Below, in pieces: positions 7,565 through 15,638 of a stretch of DNA of 40,451 bases. Position numbers and translations under genes: made by a program. The notes below the pieces were generated by a model. That model saw nothing but the letters and a program-made list of their open reading frames with translations, was not told the origin of the DNA and ran no database searches. The DNA lies in assembly GCA_900314455.1 (NCBI GenBank), contig OMVI01000066.1, positions 1 to 40,451 on the forward strand, in the 5' to 3' direction. Source of the DNA: an uncultured Prevotella sp. (GTDB taxonomy: Bacteria; Bacteroidota; Bacteroidia; Bacteroidales; Bacteroidaceae). Every line of letters starts with the position of its first letter. Position 1 is the first letter of the stretch.

Positions 7565-7718
7565 GTGAGGTTATGTTTCTCGTTCCGAAAGGTCAACTTT
7601 CGAGAAGAAAAATAAATTAAAAATGGAGGAAAAATAAATTAAATTTCGACTAAAAATAAATTATTTTTCTCGCAAAAATAAATTAAAAACTATTCTGAAA
7701 GTTATCCTTTCGTACTTG
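7565..7718. repeat. 22-bp-period array with AAAAATAAATTA core
   Basis: Seven units at exactly 22-base steps. The outer units contain dyads: GAAAG-N5-CTTTCG at 7587-7602 and again at 7697-7712, five periods later, and a weaker version in the unit from 7565. The four middle units contain AAAAATAAATTA starting at 7608, 7630, 7652 and 7674 with different 10-base fillers. Confidence 0.75.
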
Positions 7719-7847
7719 AGTCGATAAACTGTTGTATTTCAATATGTTGCAGATTGAGTTGTTGAAAAGCAAGTTGTCCTTCTGAATTTTGTTGTTTTGG
7801 GCTCGGCTGACATATCAAGTGATTACATCAACGGAGCTTTATGGAGT

Positions 7848-8028
7848 TTTTTATTCTCGTAAACCTCATTCGAGGGAGTGCAGTGACCGCAGAATAGAGA
7901 TAATGTAAAGTAGCGTGTCTTCGAAGCGCTGAGTTGATTTGAGCTTCCTTTGTATCCCCACATTGTGCTGTCGCTTATGCGGTGTTAACAACAGTTTAGC
8001 CTCTGCGAGGTCAATGCTGTAGCGTAGT
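7848..8028 (+). repeat. Palindromic intergenic element, copy B
   Basis: A shorter, diverged version of the element at 7118-7386, in the same orientation. Hairpin 1 is CCTC-ATTC-GAGG (7864-7875) against CCTT/AAGG in copy A, a compensated base-pair change. CGAAGCGCTGAG is at 7922-7933. The CCCCACAT hairpin (7956-7984) has two mispairs here. The last hairpin is GCCTC-TGC-GAGGT (7999-8011). Confidence 0.6.
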
Positions 8029-8098
8029 CCTTTATTACTTATGTCGGATGAGGTCTATTTTTGTATTGCAATTCCTTTTTTATCTCCGATAAAATTCC

Positions 8099-8106
8099 TA
8101 TTTTTG
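8099..8106 (+). promoter_or_regulatory. Candidate -7 box for pyrK
   Basis: TATTTTTG fits TAnnTTTG and lies 27 bases before the pyrK ATG. No clear TTTG is found 19-21 bases upstream, so only the -7 element is claimed. An identical octamer occurs at 8056-8063. Confidence 0.45.
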
Positions 8107-8132
8107 CATTCACTTATAAGTATTTTATTTAG

Positions 8133-8903
8133 ATGAAAAAGTACCTTCTAGATCTTACAGTAGTGTCAGTTGAGAGGCTCAGCCCTATTCATGTCCTACT
8201 GAAACTTACCAGTGACGAGACGTTGCCCGACATCCTTCCCGGGCAGTTTGTAGAAGTTCGGGTAGACGACTCACCCACGACATTCCTTCGCCGTCCTATC
8301 TCCGTCAACTTTGTCGACCGCGACAAGAATGAGCTTTGGCTCTTGATTGCCGCCGTTGGAGACGGAACCAGGAAACTTGCCGAGCTGAAGTCCGGTGACA
8401 CTGTCAATTGTCTGCTACCCCTTGGCAACGGTTTCACATTCCCAAAGTCAAAGGACGAACACATACTTCTTATCGGCGGCGGAGTCGGAGTAGCTCCTAT
8501 CCTTTACTTCGGAAGCAAGATTCGCGAGTTCGGCGCAAAAGTGTCCTTCCTTCTCGGAGCCAAGACATCATCGGCATTGCTTGAGCTCGACGAGTTCAAA
8601 AAGGTCGGTCCGGTGTATGTCACCACTGAGGACGGCAGCCTTGGCGCGCGCGGTTTCGTTACCAATCACCCATTTCTCTCTTCTGGAGAATACACCCGCA
8701 TCTCCATGTGCGGTCCGACTCCGATGATGAAAGCTGTTGCAGCGTTTGCGAAGAAATCCAGTGTGCCTTGTGAGGCATCGCTTGAGAATATGATGGCTTG
8801 TGGACTTGGCGCCTGCCTTTGCTGTGTCGAGAAAACTACGGAGGGAAATCTCCGCGTCTGCCAGGACGGTCCTGTGTTCGACATCAACAAGCTTTTATGG
8901 TAA
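8133..8903 (+). CDS. pyrK: Dihydroorotate dehydrogenase electron transfer subunit
   Basis: 256 residues. PyrK carries electrons from the PyrD flavin to NAD+ through FAD and a 2Fe-2S cluster. A ferredoxin-reductase-like FAD domain has RRPISVNF near 51-58 (FAD-binding RxxS-type motif), and an NAD-binding part has LIGGGVGVAPILYF near 111-124. C-terminal cluster cysteines are C223, C228, C231 and C243 (spacing x4, x2, x11), close to the known PyrK pattern. The adjacent pyrD, 83 bases downstream, is its partner. Recognition is firm. Confidence 0.95.
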   Translation: MKKYLLDLTVVSVERLSPIHVLLKLTSDETLPDILPGQFVEVRVDDSPTTFLRRPISVNFVDRDKNELWLLIAAVGDGTRKLAELKSGDTVNCLLPLGNGFTFPKSKDEHILLIGGGVGVAPILYFGSKIREFGAKVSFLLGAKTSSALLELDEFKKVGPVYVTTEDGSLGARGFVTNHPFLSSGEYTRISMCGPTPMMKAVAAFAKKSSVPCEASLENMMACGLGACLCCVEKTTEGNLRVCQDGPVFDINKLLW

Positions 8904-8986
8904 TATAGGCACCGTTTCGCATGACGAAACTAAGCTCCCTATTACATATTATATAATATATATACTTTCAATATATTTCATTTGAG

Positions 8987-9892
8987 ATGGTTGATTTAAA
9001 TGTAAAGATAAATGATATAAGCCTTCGCAACCCCGTGATGACTGCCAGCGGCACTTTCGGTTACGGTTTGGAGTTTGCCGATCTAGTCCCTTTGAACGGT
9101 CTCGGAGGAATTATCGTGAAGGGTACGACACTCCATCCCCGTCAGGGCAATGACTACCCGCGCATGGCAGAGACAGCTTCGGGAATGCTGAACTGCGTAG
9201 GCTTGCAGAATAAGGGCGTCGATTACTTCGTTGAACATATCTATCCCCAGATTAAGGACATTGATACAAACATAATAGTAAACGTCAGCGGCAGTTCACC
9301 GGACGACTATGCCGAGTGTGCCCGTCGCCTTGGCGGACTTGATGCAGTGCCCGCCATAGAGGTGAACATCAGTTGCCCTAACGTGAAAGACGGCGGAATG
9401 GCATTCGGCGTTACCTGTGAGGGAGCCGCAAGTGTTGTCCGTGCCGTTCGCAAGACCTACCACAAGACGATGATAGTGAAGCTTTCGCCTAACGTTACCG
9501 ACATTGCCTCGATTGCTAAGGCATGTGAGGATGAAGGCGCCGACAGTGTTTCGCTTATCAATACGCTGATGGGAATGGCGATAGACATTGAGCACCGCAA
9601 GCCGAAGCTCAGTATCCGGACCGGCGGACTTAGCGGACCTGCCGTTAAGCCTGTAGCAGTTAGGATGGTGTATGATGTCGCCCATGCCGTCAAAATTCCT
9701 GTTGTTGGTCTTGGCGGAATAATGACTGCCGGGGATGCGATAGAGTTTATTATGGCAGGTGCTACGGCGATAGAGGTCGGCACGGCCAACTTTGTTGACC
9801 CGACTGTGACCATCAAGATACGCGACGGCATTGCAGCATGGCTCGAAAAGCATGGCTGCAAGAGCGTGACGGAGATAATAGGGGCCGTGTAG
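8987..9892 (+). CDS. pyrD: Dihydroorotate dehydrogenase, class 1B catalytic subunit
   Basis: 301 residues. Oxidises dihydroorotate to orotate, the fourth step of pyrimidine synthesis, in a complex with PyrK. The FMN barrel is recognised from [13 protein letters not shown] near the start, GIIVKGTT, the catalytic-loop Cys in [12 protein letters not shown] (class 1B uses Cys as base), [10 protein letters not shown] and the phosphate-binding GLGGI followed by [12 protein letters not shown]. Length is typical. It lies 83 bases after pyrK with no terminator between them. Confidence 0.96.
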   Translation: MVDLNVKINDISLRNPVMTASGTFGYGLEFADLVPLNGLGGIIVKGTTLHPRQGNDYPRMAETASGMLNCVGLQNKGVDYFVEHIYPQIKDIDTNIIVNVSGSSPDDYAECARRLGGLDAVPAIEVNISCPNVKDGGMAFGVTCEGAASVVRAVRKTYHKTMIVKLSPNVTDIASIAKACEDEGADSVSLINTLMGMAIDIEHRKPKLSIRTGGLSGPAVKPVAVRMVYDVAHAVKIPVVGLGGIMTAGDAIEFIMAGATAIEVGTANFVDPTVTIKIRDGIAAWLEKHGCKSVTEIIGAV

Positions 9893-9942
9893 GGAAGGTT
9901 GGCGCAGCGCCGCAACACACCGAACGCAAGAAAGGATAATAA

Positions 9943-10003
9943 GAAGGGCAACGCAAGGCTAGGTAAAGGCGAAGCTAAGGCTACAGAAGGGCGCGGCTGG
10001 CTA
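9943..10003. repeat. Short repeat of about 22 bp between pyrD and the patatin gene
   Basis: GAAGGGC/TAAAGGC motifs at 9943, 9964 and 9986 and AAGGCTA/CTGGCTA motifs at 9955, 9977 and 9997 give three units with steps of 20-22 bases. The last unit runs into the stop codon of the leftward patatin gene. Confidence 0.45.
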
Positions 10004-10858
10004 TAGCAAATGCTGGTAGAGGAAGCGCTCGCCGAGCAGCCTGCCTTCCTCGTACAGAGCCTCGAGGCGCTTCGTGTTCCGTTCTATTCGGCTCACGGTG
10101 ACGGGCGCCTCGGGACGTATGACGAGAATCTTTCCGCTCTCTTCTAGTTCGTCGATTAAGTCGAGCTGCTCGTTGTAAGCCCTGAGACGATGGCTTAGCA
10201 GCATTCTCAGCCGCGGAAATTTGCGATAGACGAAGCGTGGCTGCTTGCGGTCCTTGCCCGTATCACGCCATCCCTTGTTCCTCGTAGCTATCACGATGTT
10301 GGTAGCATGTCCCGTTTCCATAGCGTGGAGAATGGGAATCGAGTCGGCAATGCCACCGTCAAGCATCGGTTTCCCGTCGATATCAACAATCTTACTGACG
10401 TATGGCAGACTCGACGAGGCACGTGCCAGTTCATTCAGGCGATGCTTGTTGCCTTCTCTCTCTGTAAGGTATTCCGTCCGTCCGGTTCGGCAGTTCGTCA
10501 TTGTCATTTCGAAAGTATAACCCCGTTTGCAGTTTTTGAAATACTCGTCATAGTCGAACGGGACGAGTTCGTAAGGAAAACGGCTGAACAGAAGTTCCGG
10601 GTCGAATATGCATCCTTGAGTTATGAGGTGCTTCAGTCCGATGTAGTTGTACCTTGCCAGCATGTCGATGTTCGACATCCGCGCCCTCCTCGGCTGCCGG
10701 CTCATATATGACAGACCGTTGCAGGCACCTGCCGACACCGCCACGACGTATCTGAAGTACACGTTGTGCTTCATAAACGCGTCTAGAACGCCCGAGGTGA
10801 AAACACCGCGCATGCCTCCGCCTTCGAGTATGAGTCCTGTGTTCCTGTCTATTTTCAT
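10001..10858 (-). CDS. Patatin-like phospholipase
   Basis: 285 residues. Patatin-fold serine lipases use a Ser-Asp dyad. The oxyanion loop GGGMRG is at 13-18, the nucleophile Ser42 in VAVSAGAC, and the Asp in MLDGGIADS at 167. The usual GxSxG has Ala in place of the first Gly (AVSAG), which other YjjU-like members also tolerate. No signal peptide is seen, so it is probably cytoplasmic; substrate unknown. A frame extending to 10912 adds 18 residues that run into the divergent promoter region; the start at 10858 before MKIDRNTGLILEGGG fits the family better. Confidence 0.88.
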   Translation of the reverse strand: MKIDRNTGLILEGGGMRGVFTSGVLDAFMKHNVYFRYVVAVSAGACNGLSYMSRQPRRARMSNIDMLARYNYIGLKHLITQGCIFDPELLFSRFPYELVPFDYDEYFKNCKRGYTFEMTMTNCRTGRTEYLTEREGNKHRLNELARASSSLPYVSKIVDIDGKPMLDGGIADSIPILHAMETGHATNIVIATRNKGWRDTGKDRKQPRFVYRKFPRLRMLLSHRLRAYNEQLDLIDELEESGKILVIRPEAPVTVSRIERNTKRLEALYEEGRLLGERFLYQHLL

Positions 10859-10921
10859 ATTGTCTGTCTTCAACGAATTAACCTTGTTTGCAAAACGAAT
10901 GCATAAAAACACGTTAAAACA

Positions 10922-10967
10922 ATTGCAAAGTTAACGCTTTCTGAGCAAAAATGCGTAACTTTGCAAT
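10922..10967. promoter_or_regulatory. Divergent promoters in a 12-base inverted repeat
   Basis: ATTGCAAAGTTA (10922-10933) and TAACTTTGCAAT (10956-10967) are perfect inverted copies. Each holds a TAACTTTG -7 box, facing the patatin gene on the left and the aminopeptidase on the right. The 22-base gap means each promoter's -33 region overlaps the other's -7 box. Confidence 0.65.
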
Positions 10968-10992
10968 CAATTATTAAAATAAAGTTCAAAGT

Positions 10993-12396
10993 ATGTTTAG
11001 TAAGCAGACATATATCAGCCGCCGCGAGGAGCTGAAGAAACTTGTTGGTTCGGGTGTTATCATCCTCTTCGGAAACAATGACAGCCCAGCCAATTTCCCC
11101 GCAAACGCATACTATCCATTCCGTCAGGACTCCTCGTTCCTTTACTATTTTGGCCAGCAGCGTGATGGTCTCGTTGGAGTCATTGACATCGACAACAACA
11201 TAGAAACCCTCATAGGTGACGACATCGACATAGACGATATTGTCTGGTACGGCAGTGTCGACAGCGTTCACGACATGGCATTGCAGGTAGGAGTCGAGAA
11301 TTCGGCTCCTATGAAGAGCCTCAAGACCATCGCCAACGACGCCATGCGCAACCACCGCAAGATACACTATCTTCCGCCATACCGTGCCGACATCAAGATA
11401 CAGATATTCGATTTGCTCGGCATTCATCCCAACCAGCAGAAGGAAAGCGCTTCGATGGATCTCATTCGTGCCGTCGTCAAGATGCGCTCAACGAAGACCC
11501 AGGAGGAGATTGACGAACTGGAGCGTGCTGCCGTCATAGGCTACAAGATGCACACCACAGCCATGAAGCTCACCAAACCGGGCGTTACGGAGAAGTACAT
11601 AGGCGGTCAGGTCGACGGCGTGGCCCACTCCTACGGCTCCATGGTATCGTTCCCGACCATCTTCTCACAGCATGGCGAGATTATGCATGGCAACCCTTCA
11701 ATGGCAAAACTCGAGAGCGGACGTCTCGTTCTCTGCGATGCCGGTGCCGAAACACTTGAGCACTATTGTTCCGACAATACCCGTACGTATCCAGTCAACG
11801 GAAAGTTCACCGAGCGTCAGCTTTCAATATATAAAGTTGTAGAGGAGTGCCACGACCAGGTTCTTCAACTCGCACATCCCGGTGTGAAGTATGCCGACGT
11901 ACACTTTGCCATCTGTCGTATTATATTCAACCGCATGAAGGAACTCGGACTTGCAAAGGGCAACACCGAGGACGCCATCGCAGCCGGAGCACAGGCAATG
12001 TTCCTGCCTCACGGACTCGGTCACATGATGGGCATGGACGTACACGATATGGAGTCGCTCGACCAGATTAACGTAGGCTTCGACGAAGAGACACGTCCTA
12101 ATCTGGAACAGTTCGGTACCAATTGCCTTCGCATGGGACGCCGCCTTCAGGAAGGTTTCGTCGTAACCGACGAGCCGGGCATATACTTCATTCCTGACCT
12201 TATCGACGAGTGGCGGGCCGAGAAGCATTGCGCCGACTTCCTCAACTTCGACGAACTCGACAAGTACAAGGACTTCGGAGGTATCCGCATCGAGGACGAT
12301 GTGCTTATAACGAAGGACGGCTGCCGCTTTATCGGCAAGGACCGCATACCATATCATCCTAAGGACGTTGAGGAGTTCATGGGTGCACAAGCGTAA
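10993..12396 (+). CDS. pepP: Xaa-Pro aminopeptidase (M24B)
   Basis: 467 residues. Removes N-terminal residues preceding proline. The N-terminal creatinase-like domain (about 1-165) is followed by the pita-bread metallopeptidase domain. Metal ligands are visible in order: Asp in LCDAGAE, Asp in YCSDNTRTYPV, His in HGLGHMMG, Glu in TDEPGIYF and Glu in GIRIEDDV. No signal peptide. It is transcribed from the divergent promoter pair; the secreted C1 peptidase follows after 47 bases, so a peptide-degrading pair is plausible. The pepP symbol is by family; eukaryotic-style APP naming is equally possible. Confidence 0.93.
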   Translation: MFSKQTYISRREELKKLVGSGVIILFGNNDSPANFPANAYYPFRQDSSFLYYFGQQRDGLVGVIDIDNNIETLIGDDIDIDDIVWYGSVDSVHDMALQVGVENSAPMKSLKTIANDAMRNHRKIHYLPPYRADIKIQIFDLLGIHPNQQKESASMDLIRAVVKMRSTKTQEEIDELERAAVIGYKMHTTAMKLTKPGVTEKYIGGQVDGVAHSYGSMVSFPTIFSQHGEIMHGNPSMAKLESGRLVLCDAGAETLEHYCSDNTRTYPVNGKFTERQLSIYKVVEECHDQVLQLAHPGVKYADVHFAICRIIFNRMKELGLAKGNTEDAIAAGAQAMFLPHGLGHMMGMDVHDMESLDQINVGFDEETRPNLEQFGTNCLRMGRRLQEGFVVTDEPGIYFIPDLIDEWRAEKHCADFLNFDELDKYKDFGGIRIEDDVLITKDGCRFIGKDRIPYHPKDVEEFMGAQA

Positions 12397-12443
12397 ATAA
12401 TCCAACAGGTATTACATAGAATAAAACAAATAATTAATAAACA

Positions 12444-13646
12444 ATGAAGAAAACTTTCGCTTTAGCCGCACTTGCCTTGGTGGCAATAGCAGCGAACGCA
12501 CAAGAGACTAAGGACAGCGCAAAGTCAAATAAGCCTGTCTTCACAGTAGTAAAGGAGAATCCTATCACAAGTGTTAAGGACCAGAACCGTTCCGGTACGT
12601 GCTGGGACTACTCCACTCTGAGCTTCTTCGAGGCAGAAATCCTCAAGAAGACTGGTAAGACTTATGACCTCAGCGAGGCTTTCGTAGCCAACAAGACATA
12701 TATGGACCGTGCCATCCAGGTAGTCCGTCTGCATGGCGACTGCCAGTTCTCTGAGGGTGGTTCAGCCTACGACCCACTTTATTGCCTCGAGCACTACGGT
12801 ATCGTTCCGCAGTCAGTCGAGCAGTATCCTACAACAACCCCAGACGACTCTCTGTTCAATTTCAACGAGTTCTTCTCAGTTATGACTCCGTATGTCAACG
12901 CCATCGCCAAGAACAAGGCAAGTCGCATAAGCCAAAACTGGAAGCAGGGACTGCAGGGAATTCTCGATTCATACCTCGGCAAAGCACCTGAGCAGTTCAC
13001 ATACGAAGGCAAGACCTACACTCCGAAGTCTTTCGCAGAGAGCCTTGGACTCAACTGGAGCGACTATGTGAGCATCACCTCATACACACATCATCCATTC
13101 TGGACATCGTTCGCAGTCGAAGTGCAGGACAACTGGCGCAATCCGCTGTCTTACAACGTTCCTATGGACGACATGATGCGTATCATCGACAATGCTGTTG
13201 AGAATGGTTACACCGTTGCTTGGGGTGGCGATGTCAGCGAGCCGGGTTTCACCCGCAGTGGTCTCGCATACATGGTCGATGCCAAGAAGATTGAGGACAA
13301 CAAAGGTAGTGATATGGCTCACTGGCTCGGTCTGTCGTCAAAGGAGAAGCGCGACCTCATCGACTCTCTTGGCGTTAACGTTCCGGAGATTACTCCAACA
13401 CAAAAGCAGCGCCAGGAGCGTTTCGACGACTGGGAGCTCACCGACGACCACGGAATGCTTATTTTCGGTATCGCAAAGGACCAGAACGGCAAGGAGTACT
13501 ACATGGTCAAGAATTCTTGGGGTGACACCGGCGACTATCACGGTATCTGGTACATGACCAAGAACTTTATCGCAGCCAACACAATGGACTTCCTCGTCAA
13601 CAAGAATGCCATTCCTAAGGATATCCGCAAGAAACTCGGCATTTAA
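12444..13646 (+). CDS. Secreted C1B (bleomycin hydrolase-type) aminopeptidase
   Basis: 400 residues. A signal peptide at 1-20 ends ANAQ. The papain-fold active site is complete: Gln47 (oxyanion), Cys53 in SGTCWDYS, His336 in DDHGMLIFG and Asn357 in MVKNSWGD. The long insert between Cys and His (about 110-300) is typical of the PepC/bleomycin hydrolase group, which usually trims peptides; here the signal peptide points to the periplasm. It ends in a strong terminator. The start is fixed by the signal peptide. It could share a transcript with the Xaa-Pro aminopeptidase. Confidence 0.9.
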   Translation: MKKTFALAALALVAIAANAQETKDSAKSNKPVFTVVKENPITSVKDQNRSGTCWDYSTLSFFEAEILKKTGKTYDLSEAFVANKTYMDRAIQVVRLHGDCQFSEGGSAYDPLYCLEHYGIVPQSVEQYPTTTPDDSLFNFNEFFSVMTPYVNAIAKNKASRISQNWKQGLQGILDSYLGKAPEQFTYEGKTYTPKSFAESLGLNWSDYVSITSYTHHPFWTSFAVEVQDNWRNPLSYNVPMDDMMRIIDNAVENGYTVAWGGDVSEPGFTRSGLAYMVDAKKIEDNKGSDMAHWLGLSSKEKRDLIDSLGVNVPEITPTQKQRQERFDDWELTDDHGMLIFGIAKDQNGKEYYMVKNSWGDTGDYHGIWYMTKNFIAANTMDFLVNKNAIPKDIRKKLGI

Positions 13647-13673
13647 CGTTTAGAATACAAATAAATACAATAT

Positions 13674-13719
13674 ATCCCCGTCAAGTGTTCCCGTTAGGAA
13701 GTCTTGATGGGGATTTTTT
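13674..13719 (+). terminator. Rho-independent terminator after the C1 peptidase
   Basis: ATCCCCGTCAAG pairs with CTTGATGGGGAT (one G-T wobble), with an inner TTCC/GGAA extension, followed by a run of six T. Confidence 0.92.
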
Positions 13720-13755
13720 GTGCCCGTTCCTTTTTTGTTAAATAATATATAGAGG

Positions 13756-13788
13756 TTTACCGATATTCGTTTTTTATTTGTAACTTTA
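13756..13788 (+). promoter_or_regulatory. Weak promoter candidate for recJ
   Basis: TTTA at 13756-13759, a 21-base gap, then TAACTTTA at 13781-13788. Each box is one base off the consensus. The spacing and location 25 bases before the recJ ATG fit. Confidence 0.4.
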
Positions 13789-13813
13789 CACGCAGAAATA
13801 AAAAACAATTAAA

Positions 13814-15544
13814 ATGCATTTTAAATGGAGTTACGAACCACCTACATCTAATCAAAAGCGTGCAGCCGAGGAGTTGGGACAGAAGCTCAACATGAGTCCC
13901 ATTCTTGCATCCTTGCTCATACAGCGTGGTATAACGACGGAGAGTGCGGCAAAGCGCTATTTCCGTCCGCAGCTCGCCGACCTCATCAATCCGTTTCTCA
14001 TGAAGGACATGGACTTGGCAGTCGACCGTCTGAACGATGCCATGGGCCGCAAGGAGCGCATCCTTATCTACGGCGACTATGATGTTGACGGTTGCACGGC
14101 GGTGGCGTTGGTTTATAAGTTCCTGCGCCAGTTCTATTCCAATATAGACTATTACATCCCTGACAGGTATGACGAGGGCTACGGAGTAAGCAAGAAGGGA
14201 ATAGACTACGCCAAGGAAACGGGTGTAAAACTTATCATTATACTTGATTGCGGCATAAAGGCAATCAAGGCAATACAGTATGCCAAGGACTTGGGCATCG
14301 ACTTTATCATTTGCGACCATCATGTTCCTGATGATGAATTGCCCCCTGCTGTGGCAATATTGAACCCTAAGCGAGAGGACGATACCTATCCTTTCAAGGA
14401 ACTGTGCGGCTGCGGTGTCGGCTTCAAGTTCATGCAGGCATTCGCCAAGAACAACGGAATATCATTCTCACGACTTATTCCGCTGCTCGACTTCTGTGCT
14501 GTCAGCATTGCCGCCGACCTCGTTCCTGTTGTCGACGAGAACCGTATTCTGGCTTTCCATGGGCTCCGTCAGCTCAACCAGAACCCAAGCATAGGACTGA
14601 AAGCTATCATCGACATCTGCGGATTGAATGGTCGTGAGCTCTCGATGAGTGACATTATCTTCAAGATAGGACCACGTATCAACGCCAGCGGACGCATGGA
14701 GAACGGCAAGGAGAGCGTCGATTTGCTTGTAGAGCGTGACCTTGGCGTCGCTCTGAAGAAAGCGCGCCATATCGACAAGTACAACGACAAGCGCAAGGAT
14801 GTTGACCGTCAGATGACGGAGGAGGCTAACCAGATTGTTGAGCGCTTGGAGAGCCAGAAGCATCAGAACAGTATCGTACTCTATGACGAGCACTGGAAGA
14901 AGGGCGTTATTGGCATTGTAGCGTCCCGTCTGACCGAAATCTACTTCCGTCCGACAGTTGTCCTGACACGCGACGGAAACCTTGCTACGGGCTCCGCACG
15001 CAGTGTGGCAGGCTTCGACATATATTCCGCAATCAAGAGTTGCCGCGATTTGCTTATGAACTTTGGTGGTCACACCTACGCGGCGGGGCTTACGTTGAAG
15101 TGGGACGACGTCAAGAATTTCCGCGACAGGTTCCAGAAGTATGTCGATGAGCATATTCAGCCGGAACAGACGGAGGCAATTCTCCACATCGACGGTATCA
15201 TTGACTTCAAGGATATAACAAAGAAGTTCCACAACGACTTGAAGAAATTCTCACCATTCGGTCCCGGAAACGAGAAGCCAATGTTCTGTACAAAGAACGT
15301 ATATGACTTCGGTACGAGTAAGGTAGTTGGTCGCGAGCAGGAGCATATTAAGCTTGAACTGGTCGACTCAAAGTCTAACAACGTCATGAACGGCATTGCC
15401 TTCGGACAGAGCGCGGCAGCCCGCTACATCAAGTCGAAGCACAGTTTCGACATTGCCTATACCATTGAGGAGAATATTTTCAAGCGTGGTGCCGTACAGT
15501 TGCAGATTGAGGACATCCGTCCTACAGAGCAGCTGGACAATTGA
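13814..15544 (+). CDS. recJ: Single-stranded-DNA-specific exonuclease RecJ
   Basis: 576 residues. A 5'-3' ssDNA exonuclease used in RecF-pathway recombination and mismatch repair. DHH-superfamily motifs are clear: DYDVDG at 88-93 (motif I), LDCG near 145, DHH at 168-170, then the DHHA1 domain with the SGRMENGKESV segment near 293 and the GGHTYAAGLTL glycine motif near 420. A C-terminal OB-like part follows. Length is normal for RecJ. recQ lies 94 bases downstream in the same direction, and the two act together in end resection in E. coli. Confidence 0.96.
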   Translation: MHFKWSYEPPTSNQKRAAEELGQKLNMSPILASLLIQRGITTESAAKRYFRPQLADLINPFLMKDMDLAVDRLNDAMGRKERILIYGDYDVDGCTAVALVYKFLRQFYSNIDYYIPDRYDEGYGVSKKGIDYAKETGVKLIIILDCGIKAIKAIQYAKDLGIDFIICDHHVPDDELPPAVAILNPKREDDTYPFKELCGCGVGFKFMQAFAKNNGISFSRLIPLLDFCAVSIAADLVPVVDENRILAFHGLRQLNQNPSIGLKAIIDICGLNGRELSMSDIIFKIGPRINASGRMENGKESVDLLVERDLGVALKKARHIDKYNDKRKDVDRQMTEEANQIVERLESQKHQNSIVLYDEHWKKGVIGIVASRLTEIYFRPTVVLTRDGNLATGSARSVAGFDIYSAIKSCRDLLMNFGGHTYAAGLTLKWDDVKNFRDRFQKYVDEHIQPEQTEAILHIDGIIDFKDITKKFHNDLKKFSPFGPGNEKPMFCTKNVYDFGTSKVVGREQEHIKLELVDSKSNNVMNGIAFGQSAAARYIKSKHSFDIAYTIEENIFKRGAVQLQIEDIRPTEQLDN

Positions 15545-15630
15545 AATATTGAAAGAATGAAATAATGAAAGGGTGGTCAGGCATCGCAACGATTAATATT
15601 TCATTCTTTCATTCTTTAAATCTTTCAATC
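15543..15630. repeat. Two 8-bp-period arrays in inverted orientation (recJ-recQ spacer)
   Basis: Left array 15543-15574 is four octamers (GAAATATT, GAAAGAAT, GAAATAAT, GAAAGGGT). Right array 15599-15630 is four octamers (TTTCATTC twice, TTTAAATC, TTTCAATC). The right one is largely the complement of the left, including a perfect 13-base inverted repeat (15551-15563 and 15598-15610), so the spacer can fold into a long hairpin around a 24-base core. Confidence 0.7.
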
Positions 15631-15638
15631 TTATATAG

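Larger units (their letters stand above)
6844..8132. other. Gene-free region made of repeats, upstream of pyrK
   Basis: About 1.29 kb without a convincing gene. In order: a long hairpin after the XRE gene, an AT-rich stretch, palindromic element copy A, unexplained sequence (7387-7564), a 22-bp-period array, unexplained sequence (7719-7847), element copy B, and the pyrK promoter region. Confidence 0.7.

Noticed and set aside
7565-7718. CRISPR array or plasmid iterons
   Set aside because: Repeats of 12 bases with 10-base fillers are far too short for CRISPR and no cas genes are present; no Rep protein supports an iteron origin.
14468-15232. Long antisense open frame (254 codons) opposite recJ
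   Set aside because: Shadow of the GC-biased third positions of recJ; no domain recognised.
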